A DNA stretch of 64,000 nt from Poriferisodalis sp965204125 (GTDB taxonomy: Bacteria > Actinomycetota > Acidimicrobiia > Acidimicrobiales > Poriferisodalaceae), in the NCBI RefSeq assembly GCF_965204125.1, contig NZ_OZ241968.1, positions 1,860,001-1,924,000 on the forward strand, read 5' to 3'. The stretch's first letter is position 1. Each line of letters begins with the position of its first letter. The notes beneath the pieces are model-generated. The model saw only the letters and a program-made list of their open reading frames with translations, did no database searches and was not told the DNA's origin. A program made the translations under genes and the position numbers. Below are positions 1-10,388 of this stretch, in pieces.

Positions 1-289
1 CAGCTGTTTGCGCCGACGATTCGCTCGCGATCTGCTCCAGTGCGGTGTCCAAGGCCTCCACGCCGGTCGGCGTTGCATCGAGCAAGCGGAGTGATTCCAA
101 ATCAGTATCGATGCGGGACAGCAGCGACAAGTCGGCAAGAACGGCCCCGGTCATGGCCAAGGCCATACGTCGCTCGGAGACTTGGCGGAAATGTCCTGTC
201 TCCTCGTTCAGGAGCATCAGAAGGAACTCGCCGGACACGCCGAGCCTGATACGCGGCTGTGATTGGAAGGTGTCCTGAGTCTGCGTCAT
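1..289 (-). CDS. GPP34 (GOLPH3/VPS74-like) family protein, partial at window edge
   Basis: The reverse strand is open from an ATG at 289 to the left edge (96 codons), so the C-terminal part lies outside the window. The visible N-terminus has the pattern of bacterial GPP34 proteins: a short strand followed by EFLLMLLNEETG (about residues 21-32), an Ala-rich helix with AMTGAVLADLSLLSRI (about 46-61), then RLLDATPTG and a helix. In eukaryotes this fold binds phosphatidylinositol-4-phosphate and recycles Golgi enzymes; in actinobacteria the role is unknown. GGAG six bases before the ATG is a reasonable ribosome site. It is divergent from the carboxyltransferase gene, with about 190 bases shared upstream. 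The family call rests on remembered sequence pattern only. Confidence 0.7.
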   Translation of the reverse strand, partial: MTQTQDTFQSQPRIRLGVSGEFLLMLLNEETGHFRQVSERRMALAMTGAVLADLSLLSRIDTDLESLRLLDATPTGVEALDTALEQIASESSAQTA

Positions 290-480
290 GCGATGCTCCA
301 GGATGGGGACGAGGCGAGACGAACGTTACGGCTTCCAGACTGGGATGCCGTGGCACCGTCCCAAATCCGGTACGACCACCATACCCTGCGTCATTCTGGA
401 GTAGATATAGCCCTCCCGCACCTCGCCGGCGCAGAAAACGGTGAGCTTCCCATCAGCAGCCGACACGAAGGACCGAGGCC

Positions 481-2061
481 ATGCCGCAGTACGGAGATGG
501 GGACGCGATCAGTCACGAGCAACGGGTTGCCGAGATGCAGGCCCGAGCCGAGGTGATCCGGCGGGACATGGGCGGCGCGTCGAAGGTCCGCGCCATGGAG
601 GCCGAAGGCGACCGGACGATCCGCCAGCACATCGATGCGTTCCTCGACGACGGCTCCTTCCGGGAGATCGGCACGTTCAGCCGGTCGCTCCGCCCTGAAA
701 TGCGCGACATCACGCCCGGTGACGGCAAGATCGGCGGGCACGGCAATGTGGACGGCCGGCCGGTGGCGGTGTTCGGCGACGACATCACGGTGCTGCGCGG
801 CTCAAGCTCCATCGTGGGTACTCGCAAGGAGACCCGTCTCTACGACCGGGCGCTCACCATGGGCATTCCAGTTGTGCATTTCGGCGAGACCGGCGGTGGC
901 CGCATTCCCGATCTCATGGGTTCGGAAGGCATCTCCGAGCCCGGTGCCATGTTCGAGATGGCCCAGCGGCGTCACCGGGTGCCGATGGCCACCATGATCT
1001 GCGGCCAGTCGTTCGGCGGCTCATCGTTCGTGTCGGCCATGAGCGACTACGTCGTCATGGTGCGCGGCTCGTGCTTGGCAGTCACCTCGCCGAAAGTGTT
1101 CGAGATCGCCACCGGCGAAGTCATCTCATTCGAGGATGTGGGCGGCGTGGACGTGCACGCTCGTATCACCGGGCAGATCGATCTCGGCGTCGACACCGAC
1201 GAGGAGGGGTACGAGGCCATCCGGCGGTGGCTGTCGTATATGCCGTCGAATGCTTGGCAGCCGGCGCCACGGGCCGAGCCGAAAGGAGACGACGGACCCG
1301 ACCCCCAGCTCGCCAAGATGGTGCCGGCCCGGCGCACTCGCGGCTACGACATGCGACGCGTCGTCGCCCGCATCTGCGACCCCGGGTCCGTCTTCGAGAT
1401 GCAGCCGAACTACGCCCGCAACGTGGTGTGCGCGCTCGCCCGGCTGGACGGGTTCGCGGTCGGCGTCATCGCGAACAACCCCATGTTCCAGGCGGGAACC
1501 CTCGACCCGCAGGCGTGCCACAAGGTGATTCGCCTCGCGACCGTATGCGACTCTTACAACATTCCCATGATCTTCTTGGTGGATGTGCCGGGCTTCATGG
1601 TCGGCAAGCGCGTCGAGCACGACCTGATGCTCCACTGGGGCATCCGCATGATGCATGCGCTGCAGAACGCGTCCACGCCCACGCTCACCGTGTGCCTGCG
1701 CAAGGCATTCGGCATGGCTTGGCAGGCCATGAACGGCTCCCGGATGCCAAGCCATGGCATCTACTGCTGGCCCGGTGCAGAGGTCGGCTTCATGGATCCA
1801 GAAGTCGGCGTGAACGTGGCATTCGGCTCGAAGCTCTCGCGCATCGCTGATCCCGACGAGCGAGAGGCCGAGCGGCTGAAGCTCGTGGCCGAGGTGGCTG
1901 AGGCGACGAACCCCTTCGAAGCAGCCGGCACGATGCGCATCGACGAGATGATCGACCCCGCCGACACCCGCGGCGTGCTCATCTCCGACCTGCGGATGCT
2001 GGCCAATCGGCCGGTGCCGCCGCCCGAGCAGCGACCGCTCAGCTACTGGCCAAGCTGCTGA
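481..2061 (+). CDS. Acyl-CoA carboxylase carboxyltransferase subunit
   Basis: A 526-residue protein of the carboxyl transferase (AccD/PccB/MmdA) family, which moves the carboxyl group from carboxybiotin to an acyl-CoA. Both halves of the duplicated crotonase fold are visible: the N-terminal half has GETGGG near residue 135-140 and FGGSSFVSAMSDYVVM near 178-193, and the C-terminal half has VDVPGFMVGKRVE and the RKAFGMAW segment. The glycine-rich loops that form the oxyanion holes are present. An AAGGA site eight bases before ATG 481 fixes the start. No biotin carboxylase or biotin carrier gene is nearby, so its alpha subunit must be encoded elsewhere. A second, divergent member lies at 51219. 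The substrate (propionyl-, methylcrotonyl- or another CoA) cannot be read from the sequence. Confidence 0.9.
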   Translation: MPQYGDGDAISHEQRVAEMQARAEVIRRDMGGASKVRAMEAEGDRTIRQHIDAFLDDGSFREIGTFSRSLRPEMRDITPGDGKIGGHGNVDGRPVAVFGDDITVLRGSSSIVGTRKETRLYDRALTMGIPVVHFGETGGGRIPDLMGSEGISEPGAMFEMAQRRHRVPMATMICGQSFGGSSFVSAMSDYVVMVRGSCLAVTSPKVFEIATGEVISFEDVGGVDVHARITGQIDLGVDTDEEGYEAIRRWLSYMPSNAWQPAPRAEPKGDDGPDPQLAKMVPARRTRGYDMRRVVARICDPGSVFEMQPNYARNVVCALARLDGFAVGVIANNPMFQAGTLDPQACHKVIRLATVCDSYNIPMIFLVDVPGFMVGKRVEHDLMLHWGIRMMHALQNASTPTLTVCLRKAFGMAWQAMNGSRMPSHGIYCWPGAEVGFMDPEVGVNVAFGSKLSRIADPDEREAERLKLVAEVAEATNPFEAAGTMRIDEMIDPADTRGVLISDLRMLANRPVPPPEQRPLSYWPSC

Positions 2062-2145
2062 CGGCGCACAATACGCTCAGGACACCTTTGGATACGCGTA
2101 GGGTCAACGCAGCCGGTGTTGTGAGTGGATGAGGAGTTCCGAGCC

Positions 2146-2847
2146 GTGATCGATCTCGAAGGCGTCACCAAGCACTACGAAGTCGGCCCGGTACTGGTAA
2201 CGGCGCTCGGCGGCATCGATCTTCATGTCAGCGCTGGCGAGTTCGTCGTCATTCTCGGCGCCTCAGGCAGCGGCAAGACAACCACGCTCAACCTCATCGG
2301 CGCCCTTGACACAGCATCTTCGGGGAAGATCACCGTCGGCGGCCGCGATCTCTCGAATTCCAGCCGGAGCGAGCTGTTCGCCCTGAGGCGCGAGACGGTC
2401 AGCTTCATCTTCCAGAGCTTCAATCTCTTCCCGAGTCTGACCGCCACCGAGAACGTCGAGTTCGGGATGGACGTTTCGGGCCGGCGCGACTCGGCTGACC
2501 CCGAAGAGATCCTCACCTCGGTCGGTCTCAGCCACCGTCTCGGGCATTTCCCGCACGAGCTGTCCGGCGGCGAGCAGCAGCGCGTGGCGATCGCCCGTGC
2601 GCTCGCCACCGGCAATCCTGTGCTGCTGGCAGACGAGCCCACCGGCGAACTCGACTTCAAGACTGGGTCCCAGATTCTCGAGTTGCTGGCCGAACAGGCG
2701 GACAGCGACCGGGTCGTGCTCGTGGTGACGCACAATCGCGAGATCTCGCGGATGGCTGACCGGGTCGTCGAGATGAGCAGCGGGCAGATCGTCAGCGACG
2801 GTCCCCCTCCGGGCGGCAAGACCCCGCTGTCCGAACTGCGCTGGTAG
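2146..2847 (+). CDS. ABC transporter ATP-binding protein, LolD/MacB type
   Basis: A 233-residue ATPase of the MacB/LolD/FtsE class. Visible motifs are Walker A GASGSGKT (38-45), Q-loop Gln90, signature LSGGEQ (139-144), Walker B VLLADEP (159-165) and the switch His196. GTG 2146 is chosen because GAGGAG lies nine bases upstream and the protein then begins like its family; a GTG at 2125 would add seven residues. It is followed after nine bases by the FtsX-like permease, and the two form a complete exporter or mechanotransmission complex. Such pairs act at the cytoplasmic membrane on lipoproteins, peptides or cell-wall hydrolases; the substrate here is unknown. Confidence 0.9.
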   Translation: MIDLEGVTKHYEVGPVLVTALGGIDLHVSAGEFVVILGASGSGKTTTLNLIGALDTASSGKITVGGRDLSNSSRSELFALRRETVSFIFQSFNLFPSLTATENVEFGMDVSGRRDSADPEEILTSVGLSHRLGHFPHELSGGEQQRVAIARALATGNPVLLADEPTGELDFKTGSQILELLAEQADSDRVVLVVTHNREISRMADRVVEMSSGQIVSDGPPPGGKTPLSELRW

Positions 2848-2856
2848 GTCCCGGAC

Positions 2857-5307
2857 GTGTGGCTTTTGAAGCTGCGCTGGTCCTTTCGGGACGCACGCAA
2901 GCATTGGGTTCAGATTCTGGGCATCGCCTTCACGGTGTCCATCGGTGTCGGCGCATACGCCGCGCTCAGCAGCGTTTCCGATTGGCGACGTACGGCCATT
3001 GTTGACAGCTTCGAGCTCACTGCGATGTATGACCTGCGGGCCACGGTCAGCGGGGGCGAGGATGTGCCTTCGGGCTCGCTCGCGCAAATGGCCGAAGGGA
3101 TCGACGGTATTGACCAGTACGGCGAACGCCTCGTCGTCGATACACAGGTCGAGACGACTGCAGGCGGCGAGGAACTGCTGGTTCACGGTCGCATCGTCGG
3201 TGTGGACATGGCCGGCGGGGGGCCGAGCGTCAATCGCGTCGAGGTCATCGAGGGCGATGACCTGCAGCAGATTTCAGTTGGCACGCCGGCGGTGCTGCTC
3301 GAGCGGAACTTCGCTGTGATCCATGACCTCCCGGCGACAGGTCAGCTGACTGTCGGCGGCGATGTCATCGTCGATTACCGAGGGCATGCGGTGTCGCCCG
3401 AGTATTTCTTCGTCCTCGAAGGGAACGGCTCGCTCGGCAGGTCCAACTTTGCCGCGCTGTTCACGCCGCTAGCTGCCGCGCAAGAGATCACCGGCCAGAC
3501 CGGTGTGGTGAACGACCTCGTGCTGACGCTCCATGCGGATGCCGACCCCGACGCCGTGGCCGAACAGCTCGTGGACGCCGCGCGTTCGCAGCACGGTGTG
3601 CTGCTGGAGATGCTCAGCCGCGACGAGACTCCGTCGTACATCGGCCTCACCAACGTGCCCGACATCGATCAGGACATCTACGACATCATCACGTTGCTGC
3701 TCTTGGGCGGGGCGACCATCGCGGCGGTGAACTTCTCGGCCCGGATGGTGCAGACACAACGGCGCGAGATCGGCGCGTCGATGGCGATCGGGGAGCCTCC
3801 CCGCTCGATCGCCGTTCGGCCGATGCTGATCGGATTGCAGATCGGCGTCTTGGGCGCCGTCTTAGGAATCGGCGTGGGTCTGGCGTCTGCGTACCCGACC
3901 GTGGAAACCTTGAAGCAGATCACTGCGCTGCCGGTGTTCGAGACACCATTCAACGCAGTGCTGTACGCGAGGGCTGCAGCGGTCGGAATCATCGTGCCGA
4001 TGGTGGCGGTCTTCCTGCCCGTCGTGCGCGCAGTACGGGTTCGCCCGATCGAAGCGATCCGATCAGGACATCTGGCATCTCGGGGCGGCGGTCTCTCGCC
4101 GATCATCAGCCGCGTGCCGCTGCCCGGCCGCAGCCTCGAGCGGATGCCGTTCCGCAACTTGATGAGAGCTCCTCGCCGTACGTTCCTGACACTGCTGACC
4201 TTCACGATGGGCTTCGCAATCCTGTTCAGCCAAGTGGGCTTCAGCAGCTCGTTCGAAGGCACTTTCAGCGACGGCAACCAGGAGCTGCTCGGCGGCGAGC
4301 CTGATCGCTTCATGGTGCAGTTCGATTCGTTCTATCCGGTCGATTCATCGCAAGTACGCGGCGTACTCGATGATGCGACTGTGCAGTCCGGCGAGACCGC
4401 GCTGCGCCTGGGCACGAGTGTCGCAGCCGTTGCGCCTGACAACGGCGTAGACGAGCAAACCCGGCTGGATCTCGTCGTCCGCTTTGTCGACTTCGGCAGC
4501 AACGTGTGGACCCCCACGGCGACCGATGGTGCGCTGTCACCTGGAGTGCCGGGCATCGTGCTGGCAGACAAGGCTGCGCGGGACTTCGGCGTGGGAGTCG
4601 GCGACGACGTGGTCGTCACGCATCCGGAGTTGGTCGATGGGGTGCTCGCCTTCAACACGCACGCACTGCAAGTTGTCGCGATTCATCCTCATCCGCTGCG
4701 AGTCAACGCCTACATGGATGTCTCGTCTGCGGCGGATTGGGGTTTCGGTGGCCTTGCGAACATCGTGACCGGAGTCCCTGCGGAGGCAAGAAGCCTCAAC
4801 GATGTAAAGCGGTCGCTCTTCGGCACTGGCGCAGGCGTGGTGCTGGTGCAGGGTCTGGGCGAGTCATTCCAGTCGGTGGAGGATTCGCTGGAGCAATCGG
4901 CTGGGCTCTTCAATGTCGGTCGCATCTTCATCATTCTGTTGATCATGCTGATCGCCTTCAACACCACCAACCTCAATGTGGACGAACGGAGACGGGATCA
5001 CGCGACGATCTTCGCCTACGGCCTTCCGGTGCGCCGTGTGATTGCGAATCTCTCGATCGAGGGTGTGCTCTTGGGCGTGATCGCCGCGGTGCTCGGTGGC
5101 GTGTTCGGCTACGGGTTGCTGCAGGGGATTCTGTTGGTCTTGATGCCGTCCGTCATTCCCGATGTCGGCCTGCTCGTCTCGGTCCGCTGGGGGGAGATGG
5201 TTGCCCATTTCGTGGTGGCACTGGTCGCCGTCGCCATCGTGCCGGTGTTCTCCCGCCGCAAGCTCAAGAACATGTTCATCCCGGGCACATTGAGGGTCAT
5301 GGAGTAA
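2857..5307 (+). CDS. FtsX-like/MacB-like ABC transporter permease
   Basis: An 816-residue membrane protein with the actinobacterial layout of duplicated FtsX domains. A first membrane segment lies at about residues 17-40, then a large extracytoplasmic domain (about 45-270), a group of three membrane segments (about 275-400), another membrane segment near 440, a second extracytoplasmic domain (about 470-680) and three C-terminal segments (about 690-800). It starts with GTG nine bases after the stop of the ATPase gene, so the two are co-transcribed. There is no periplasmic adaptor gene, as expected for an organism without a typical outer membrane. Its substrate is unknown. The gene ends 24 bases from the convergent gluQ gene. 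Confidence 0.88.
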   Translation: MWLLKLRWSFRDARKHWVQILGIAFTVSIGVGAYAALSSVSDWRRTAIVDSFELTAMYDLRATVSGGEDVPSGSLAQMAEGIDGIDQYGERLVVDTQVETTAGGEELLVHGRIVGVDMAGGGPSVNRVEVIEGDDLQQISVGTPAVLLERNFAVIHDLPATGQLTVGGDVIVDYRGHAVSPEYFFVLEGNGSLGRSNFAALFTPLAAAQEITGQTGVVNDLVLTLHADADPDAVAEQLVDAARSQHGVLLEMLSRDETPSYIGLTNVPDIDQDIYDIITLLLLGGATIAAVNFSARMVQTQRREIGASMAIGEPPRSIAVRPMLIGLQIGVLGAVLGIGVGLASAYPTVETLKQITALPVFETPFNAVLYARAAAVGIIVPMVAVFLPVVRAVRVRPIEAIRSGHLASRGGGLSPIISRVPLPGRSLERMPFRNLMRAPRRTFLTLLTFTMGFAILFSQVGFSSSFEGTFSDGNQELLGGEPDRFMVQFDSFYPVDSSQVRGVLDDATVQSGETALRLGTSVAAVAPDNGVDEQTRLDLVVRFVDFGSNVWTPTATDGALSPGVPGIVLADKAARDFGVGVGDDVVVTHPELVDGVLAFNTHALQVVAIHPHPLRVNAYMDVSSAADWGFGGLANIVTGVPAEARSLNDVKRSLFGTGAGVVLVQGLGESFQSVEDSLEQSAGLFNVGRIFIILLIMLIAFNTTNLNVDERRRDHATIFAYGLPVRRVIANLSIEGVLLGVIAAVLGGVFGYGLLQGILLVLMPSVIPDVGLLVSVRWGEMVAHFVVALVAVAIVPVFSRRKLKNMFIPGTLRVME

Positions 5308-5331
5308 GGACAGTCAGACTGGCTGTCGACG

Positions 5332-6273
5332 TCAGCCTGGTGCGCCAGACGGCTCGTAGATCCACGGTTGTCTCGGCAGTGTCTCGGGATCTAGGCGGCT
5401 CGCTGTCGTGTGCAGGTCGTCCACGCTCGTCACGGGATCGAGCCCGAGGCTGGTGAGCAGGAGGTTCACGACGTCGAGCGGTGTCTCGCCGAGTGCCAGG
5501 CGGTCTTGGAGTGTTACGGCGCCGTCTCTTTTGGCGAGACGGCGACCCTCGGGGCCCAGAACGAGTGGGACGTGGGCGTATGAGGGCGGTTCGATGCCGA
5601 GCAGTCGGGCGAGGTGGGCTTGGCGGGGGGTGGAGGGCAAGAGGTCGTCGCCTCGCACGATCTCGGTGATGCCTTGTGCGGCGTCGTCTACGACTACCGT
5701 GAGGTTGTAGGCGGGGGTGCCGTCGCCTCGCTGGATCACGAAGTCGTCGACTGTGCTGGTGTAGGCGCCGAGCTGGCGGTCGACGACGGTCACTTCGGCG
5801 GGCTCGGGACCGTCGGAGCCAACGCGCAGCCTGAGGGCTGGTGGTCGGCCGCTGCTGCGACGCTGTTCTCGCTCAGCCGCTGTCAGGTGTCGGCAGGTTC
5901 CGGGGTAGGCGCCTTCGGGTGACGGTCCGTGCGGGGCCGCGGCCGCTTCGGCTATCTCGCGCCGGGTGCAGAAGCACTCGTAGGTGAGGTCGCGCCGGTG
6001 GAGGTCGGCGATCGCATCGCGGTAGAGATCCAGGCGCTTGGTCTGGCGGACTGGCTCGGCATCCCAATCGAGCCCGAGCGCGGCCATGTCGCGCAACTGC
6101 GAGTCGTAGTACTGCGGCCGCACGGCCCCGTCGAGGTCTTCGAACCGCCACAGGAATCGTCCGCCGGCAGAGCGGGCGAACAGCCATGCCAGCAGCGCTG
6201 TGCGGAGGTTGCCGAGGTGCAGGTCGCCGGTGGGGCTCGGGGCCCAGCGACCAACAGTCAGGTCTCTCGTCAA
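5332..6273 (-). CDS. gluQ: Glutamyl-Q tRNA(Asp) synthetase
   Basis: A 313-residue paralogue of the glutamyl-tRNA synthetase catalytic core. It lacks the anticodon-binding domain and in the known family attaches glutamate to queuosine in tRNA(Asp). Visible: the HIGH-like HLGN at 19-22, the KMSKS-like KRDG at 248-251, and a zinc site formed by Cys100, Cys102, Tyr123 and Cys127, as in E. coli GluQ. The start chosen is TTG 6273, whose TTGA overlaps the TGA stop of the upstream nitroreductase fusion gene. The longer upstream frame reads through that gene out of phase and is unlikely. The overlap implies translational coupling, although the two products have no obvious link. Confidence 0.9.
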   Translation of the reverse strand: MTRDLTVGRWAPSPTGDLHLGNLRTALLAWLFARSAGGRFLWRFEDLDGAVRPQYYDSQLRDMAALGLDWDAEPVRQTKRLDLYRDAIADLHRRDLTYECFCTRREIAEAAAAPHGPSPEGAYPGTCRHLTAAEREQRRSSGRPPALRLRVGSDGPEPAEVTVVDRQLGAYTSTVDDFVIQRGDGTPAYNLTVVVDDAAQGITEIVRGDDLLPSTPRQAHLARLLGIEPPSYAHVPLVLGPEGRRLAKRDGAVTLQDRLALGETPLDVVNLLLTSLGLDPVTSVDDLHTTASRLDPETLPRQPWIYEPSGAPG

Positions 6274-7481
6274 GCGCTGCCCTCGGCGAGTGCCTTGATT
6301 CCCTCGACGCAGCGCGCCATGTTCGCCAGATGCTCGTCTTGGCGGCGGGACAGGATGCGAGGCTCCTTGTCGGGCATCGCTGTGATCGCCATCGAGAGGC
6401 CCGATTCGCCCGGACCGATCCGCACGGTATGACGCAGGCGGCAGCGCTGGCCGTGCAACACGTCTATCTCGTAGCGCCACCGGGCGCCGGCTACCTCTTC
6501 GGTCTCACCGGTCGCCCAGCCGAACAGCACGTTGGGCTCGTACTCGGTGATGGTGAGATCGATATTCCACTCGCCGATGGCGGGGTGCTGATTGTGGCCG
6601 ATGAACTTGGCACCAGCGGCCGGCCCGTCGTAGCCCGGGGCCCACTCGGCGCGCACGAACTCCTCGGAGAAATCGGCCCCGGTGTTGATGTTGCTGACGA
6701 TCTCCCAGACGCGTTCGGCGGGCGCGTCGATGTCGACTTCGACCGTGGCACCGGGACCCTCGCCCAGCGAGCGGGCTGCCGACTCGTCACCGCGTGCCTC
6801 CCAGGTGCGACCCCAGCCGTCCACGTACGCGATCTCATTGGCGCGCCGGCGTGGCACCGAACCGAACTCGGTGCCCTTCGCATAGGCCAGCGGAAGCAGT
6901 GCCACCGGCGTGACTCCCTCAGGGATGCCGAGCGCTTCGCGCAGTTCGTCTTCCTTGTTCAGGATTGCCGTCGTCCACGCGGTGGCGAGGCCGCGCGCAC
7001 GGGCCGCGAGGCAGAAGCTCCATGCCGACTGCAGGACCGAGTCGAACAGGCCCGGCTTGCCGCTGTCGTCGTGGACTCCCCACACGCAGGGAATGACGAT
7101 GACCGGCACCTCGGCGAGATGTTCGGCGAGGTGGAACGCCGACTTCATCACCTGTTCCATCGGGTGCCCGGTTCCCGCGGTCGCGTCGCGTCCCCGCTTC
7201 ATGAACGCGCCGACGACCGAGTTGTACATGTCGCCGATGGCCTGACGCTGCTGTGGGTCACGGATCAGCAGCCATCGCCGGCTTGCTTGGTTGCCGCCAC
7301 CGGGTCCCTGCTCGGCGACGTCGATGCAGTCGAGCACGACCTCGTGGGGGACCTCACGTTCCAGATCGAGGCGCAGCCGCACCGAGCGGGTGGTCGAGAG
7401 CACGCCGTCGACCGACGCGAGGTCGACAGCGGCAGTGTCGTAGCGGGCGGGCACGTGGGGGTTCAGCTCTGGTGTCGGCAT
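6270..7481 (-). CDS. Nitroreductase-SRPBCC fusion protein
   Basis: A 403-residue two-domain protein. Residues about 20-225 look like a nitroreductase-family flavin enzyme: an N-terminal TTRSVRLRLD segment, then EQGPGGGNQASRRWLLI in the place of the usual FMN-binding SGGNxQPW region, and a C-terminal LPLAYAKG turn. Residues about 245-400 look like an SRPBCC (START/polyketide-cyclase) domain: TVEVDIDAPAERVWEIVSN followed by alternating strands and a terminal helix. SRPBCC domains bind hydrophobic ligands in a deep pocket, so the fusion may present a bulky substrate to the flavin. The gene overlaps the gluQ start. I see no -10 motif of the TANNNT type at the right distance. Confidence 0.8.
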   Translation of the reverse strand: MPTPELNPHVPARYDTAAVDLASVDGVLSTTRSVRLRLDLEREVPHEVVLDCIDVAEQGPGGGNQASRRWLLIRDPQQRQAIGDMYNSVVGAFMKRGRDATAGTGHPMEQVMKSAFHLAEHLAEVPVIVIPCVWGVHDDSGKPGLFDSVLQSAWSFCLAARARGLATAWTTAILNKEDELREALGIPEGVTPVALLPLAYAKGTEFGSVPRRRANEIAYVDGWGRTWEARGDESAARSLGEGPGATVEVDIDAPAERVWEIVSNINTGADFSEEFVRAEWAPGYDGPAAGAKFIGHNQHPAIGEWNIDLTITEYEPNVLFGWATGETEEVAGARWRYEIDVLHGQRCRLRHTVRIGPGESGLSMAITAMPDKEPRILSRRQDEHLANMARCVEGIKALAEGSA

Positions 7482-7507
7482 GCCGCCAGTATTGCCGTCT
7501 CACTCAA

Positions 7508-7513
7508 TAGTTT
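7508..7513 (+). promoter_or_regulatory. -10 hexamer of a possible leaderless promoter for the lipoprotein gene
   Basis: TAGTTT is followed by eight bases and GTG 7522. This fits the TANNNT-N6-8-start pattern seen at a dozen other genes here and is the main reason for choosing GTG 7522. Confidence 0.4.
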
Positions 7514-7521
7514 CTCCGAGC

Positions 7522-9174
7522 GTGATGAGACCCCCGCCGGCCGGCCCGCGACCAAACCGCATGGCCAAGCCATGGCCCGAGCGGTTTGTGGGCCTGTTTC
7601 GAATGGGGACGGGGCGCCGGATTGGAAACCAACTGGCTCTGGCTGCCCTCGCCGTGCTCGCCGCCGCATGCCTGCCGGGTCGCGTGGAGACGCACGAGCC
7701 TGCCGCCGCTGTCGGAGAGGATGCTGGCGCGGTCGCTGAGACGACGGCTTCCCGAGCGCCAGAGCCATCCGAACTGCCTGCGCCCGCTACGACTGTTCGC
7801 GACTGCTCGCCGCGGGACGCAGCCGACGACCTGCCAATCGACATCGCTGCTGCTGTGCTCGCGAGCGTCCAGATGTCGCGTGCGCTCTACGACTGCGCCG
7901 ACGAGATCGGCTTGGCGTTCGCCGATGATCCGGAGGCGATCCTCACGCTGGCCGCACGCGGGATTGGCGGACCGCTGCTGCTGATCGAGTCGTGGTCGGC
8001 AGCCGAGCCGATGACCGAGATTCAGCGGCTCGCGCCAGAGCGCGTCGTGGCGGCAGGCTTCAACGAGCAGCGACTCTCCCAGCAGCTCCCCGGCTTCGAT
8101 GTCGAGTGGGTGCCCGTCAATCCATCGGCAACGCTGCCGCATCGAGACGCTCCCCCCGAGCGGGTCTGGATCGTCGGCAATGCCGAACAAGCTGCAGTGT
8201 TCGGGGCACTCGGAAGCCAGATCGACGTAGCGGCGCTGACGGTGAGCGAGGGCGACGACTTGCGAGCTCTGCCTGTGGCCGATCGCGCCATGCTGCGCGA
8301 CGCTGCGCACGTCGAGTTGCGCTCGGACCTCGGCCCCGACGCAGCGTGGCAGCTGGAGGTGGTCCGCGGCGGCCACGAAGTACCCGGAGGCGGCCTGCTT
8401 CTGTTCGAGCCGGGCCGCGCCCGCCGCCTCGTGGCCATGTACGGCCACCCGGCGACATCGCAGCTCGGTGTGCTGGGCGAGCAGGACCCAACCGAGGGCG
8501 TGGCCCGCCTCGCGTCCATCGCGGAGGGCTACGACGCTGACGGATCCGATGTGGTGCTCGCCTTCGAGATCATCGCCACCGTTGCCTCTGCCAGGGCCGG
8601 CCGTGACGGCGATTACTCCAACGAGACCGCTCTCGACGACATCAGGCCATGGGTCGAGGCGGCGGCTGCCAATGACATGTACGTGGTGCTGGACCTGCAG
8701 TCGGGCCGAACCGACTTCCTCACGCAGGCGAAGCACTATGAGGAATTCCTGCGGCTTCCGTACGTCGGGCTGGCGCTCGACCCCGAATGGCGGTTGCGGC
8801 CCGGCGAGGTGCATCTGCAGCAGATCGGAACGGTCGATGCTGCCGAGATCAACGAGGTCGTCGGGTGGCTGGCTGGCCTCGTGCGTGAGGAGGCTCTGCC
8901 TCAGAAGCTGTTGATCCTGCACCAATTCCGCTTCTCGATGATCACCAACCGCGAGCTCATCGAGACCCCAGCGGAACTCGCAGTGATGATCCACATGGAC
9001 GGGCAGGGTCCGATCAACACGAAATACAGCACATGGAATGCGTTGACCGGCGAGCCAGACGCCCATCGCTTCTACTGGGGCTGGAAGAACTTCTACGACG
9101 AGGACTTCCCCACGCCCACCGCAGAACAGGTGCTGGCTCAGACACCGTCGCCGCTGTTCGTCTCGTACCAATAG
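7522..9174 (+). CDS. Secreted lipoprotein with a C-terminal TIM-barrel-like domain, function unknown
   Basis: A lipoprotein of about 550 residues. The start is uncertain: GTG 7522 fits the leaderless -10 motif, while ATG 7561 and ATG 7603 are in frame and nearer the signal. The hydrophobic stretch LALAALAVLAAAC ends in a lipobox Cys (Cys50 from GTG 7522, Cys23 from ATG 7603), so the protein is membrane-anchored outside the cell. A Pro/Ala-rich linker follows, then a region of about 180 residues resembling a cell-wall-binding or substrate-binding module. The last 260 residues contain GHPATSQLGVLGEQ, VLDLQSGR, GLALDPEW and LLILHQF, a pattern I remember from conserved actinobacterial lipoproteins with a glycosidase-like barrel. 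No catalytic assignment is justified. Confidence 0.7.
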   Translation: MMRPPPAGPRPNRMAKPWPERFVGLFRMGTGRRIGNQLALAALAVLAAACLPGRVETHEPAAAVGEDAGAVAETTASRAPEPSELPAPATTVRDCSPRDAADDLPIDIAAAVLASVQMSRALYDCADEIGLAFADDPEAILTLAARGIGGPLLLIESWSAAEPMTEIQRLAPERVVAAGFNEQRLSQQLPGFDVEWVPVNPSATLPHRDAPPERVWIVGNAEQAAVFGALGSQIDVAALTVSEGDDLRALPVADRAMLRDAAHVELRSDLGPDAAWQLEVVRGGHEVPGGGLLLFEPGRARRLVAMYGHPATSQLGVLGEQDPTEGVARLASIAEGYDADGSDVVLAFEIIATVASARAGRDGDYSNETALDDIRPWVEAAAANDMYVVLDLQSGRTDFLTQAKHYEEFLRLPYVGLALDPEWRLRPGEVHLQQIGTVDAAEINEVVGWLAGLVREEALPQKLLILHQFRFSMITNRELIETPAELAVMIHMDGQGPINTKYSTWNALTGEPDAHRFYWGWKNFYDEDFPTPTAEQVLAQTPSPLFVSYQ

Positions 9175-9191
9175 GCCTGAGGCGCAGCCTC

Positions 9192-9197
9192 TAGCCT
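9192..9197 (+). promoter_or_regulatory. -10 hexamer, leaderless promoter of the DapC-like gene
   Basis: TAGCCT lies exactly seven bases before ATG 9205, which would place the transcription start at or next to the A of the start codon. No Shine-Dalgarno sequence is present. Confidence 0.6.
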
Positions 9198-9204
9198 CCG
9201 CGAC

Positions 9205-10365
<1,161 letters not shown>

Positions 10366-10370
10366 CCATG

Positions 10371-10383
10371 GGGCCGCCGGCCC
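10371..10383. terminator. Short GC hairpin between convergent genes
   Basis: GGGCC-GCC-GGCCC lies five bases after the aminotransferase stop and before the convergent small-gene pair. There is no T-tract, so it is only a candidate bidirectional terminator. Confidence 0.4.
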
Positions 10384-10388
10384 GGCTG

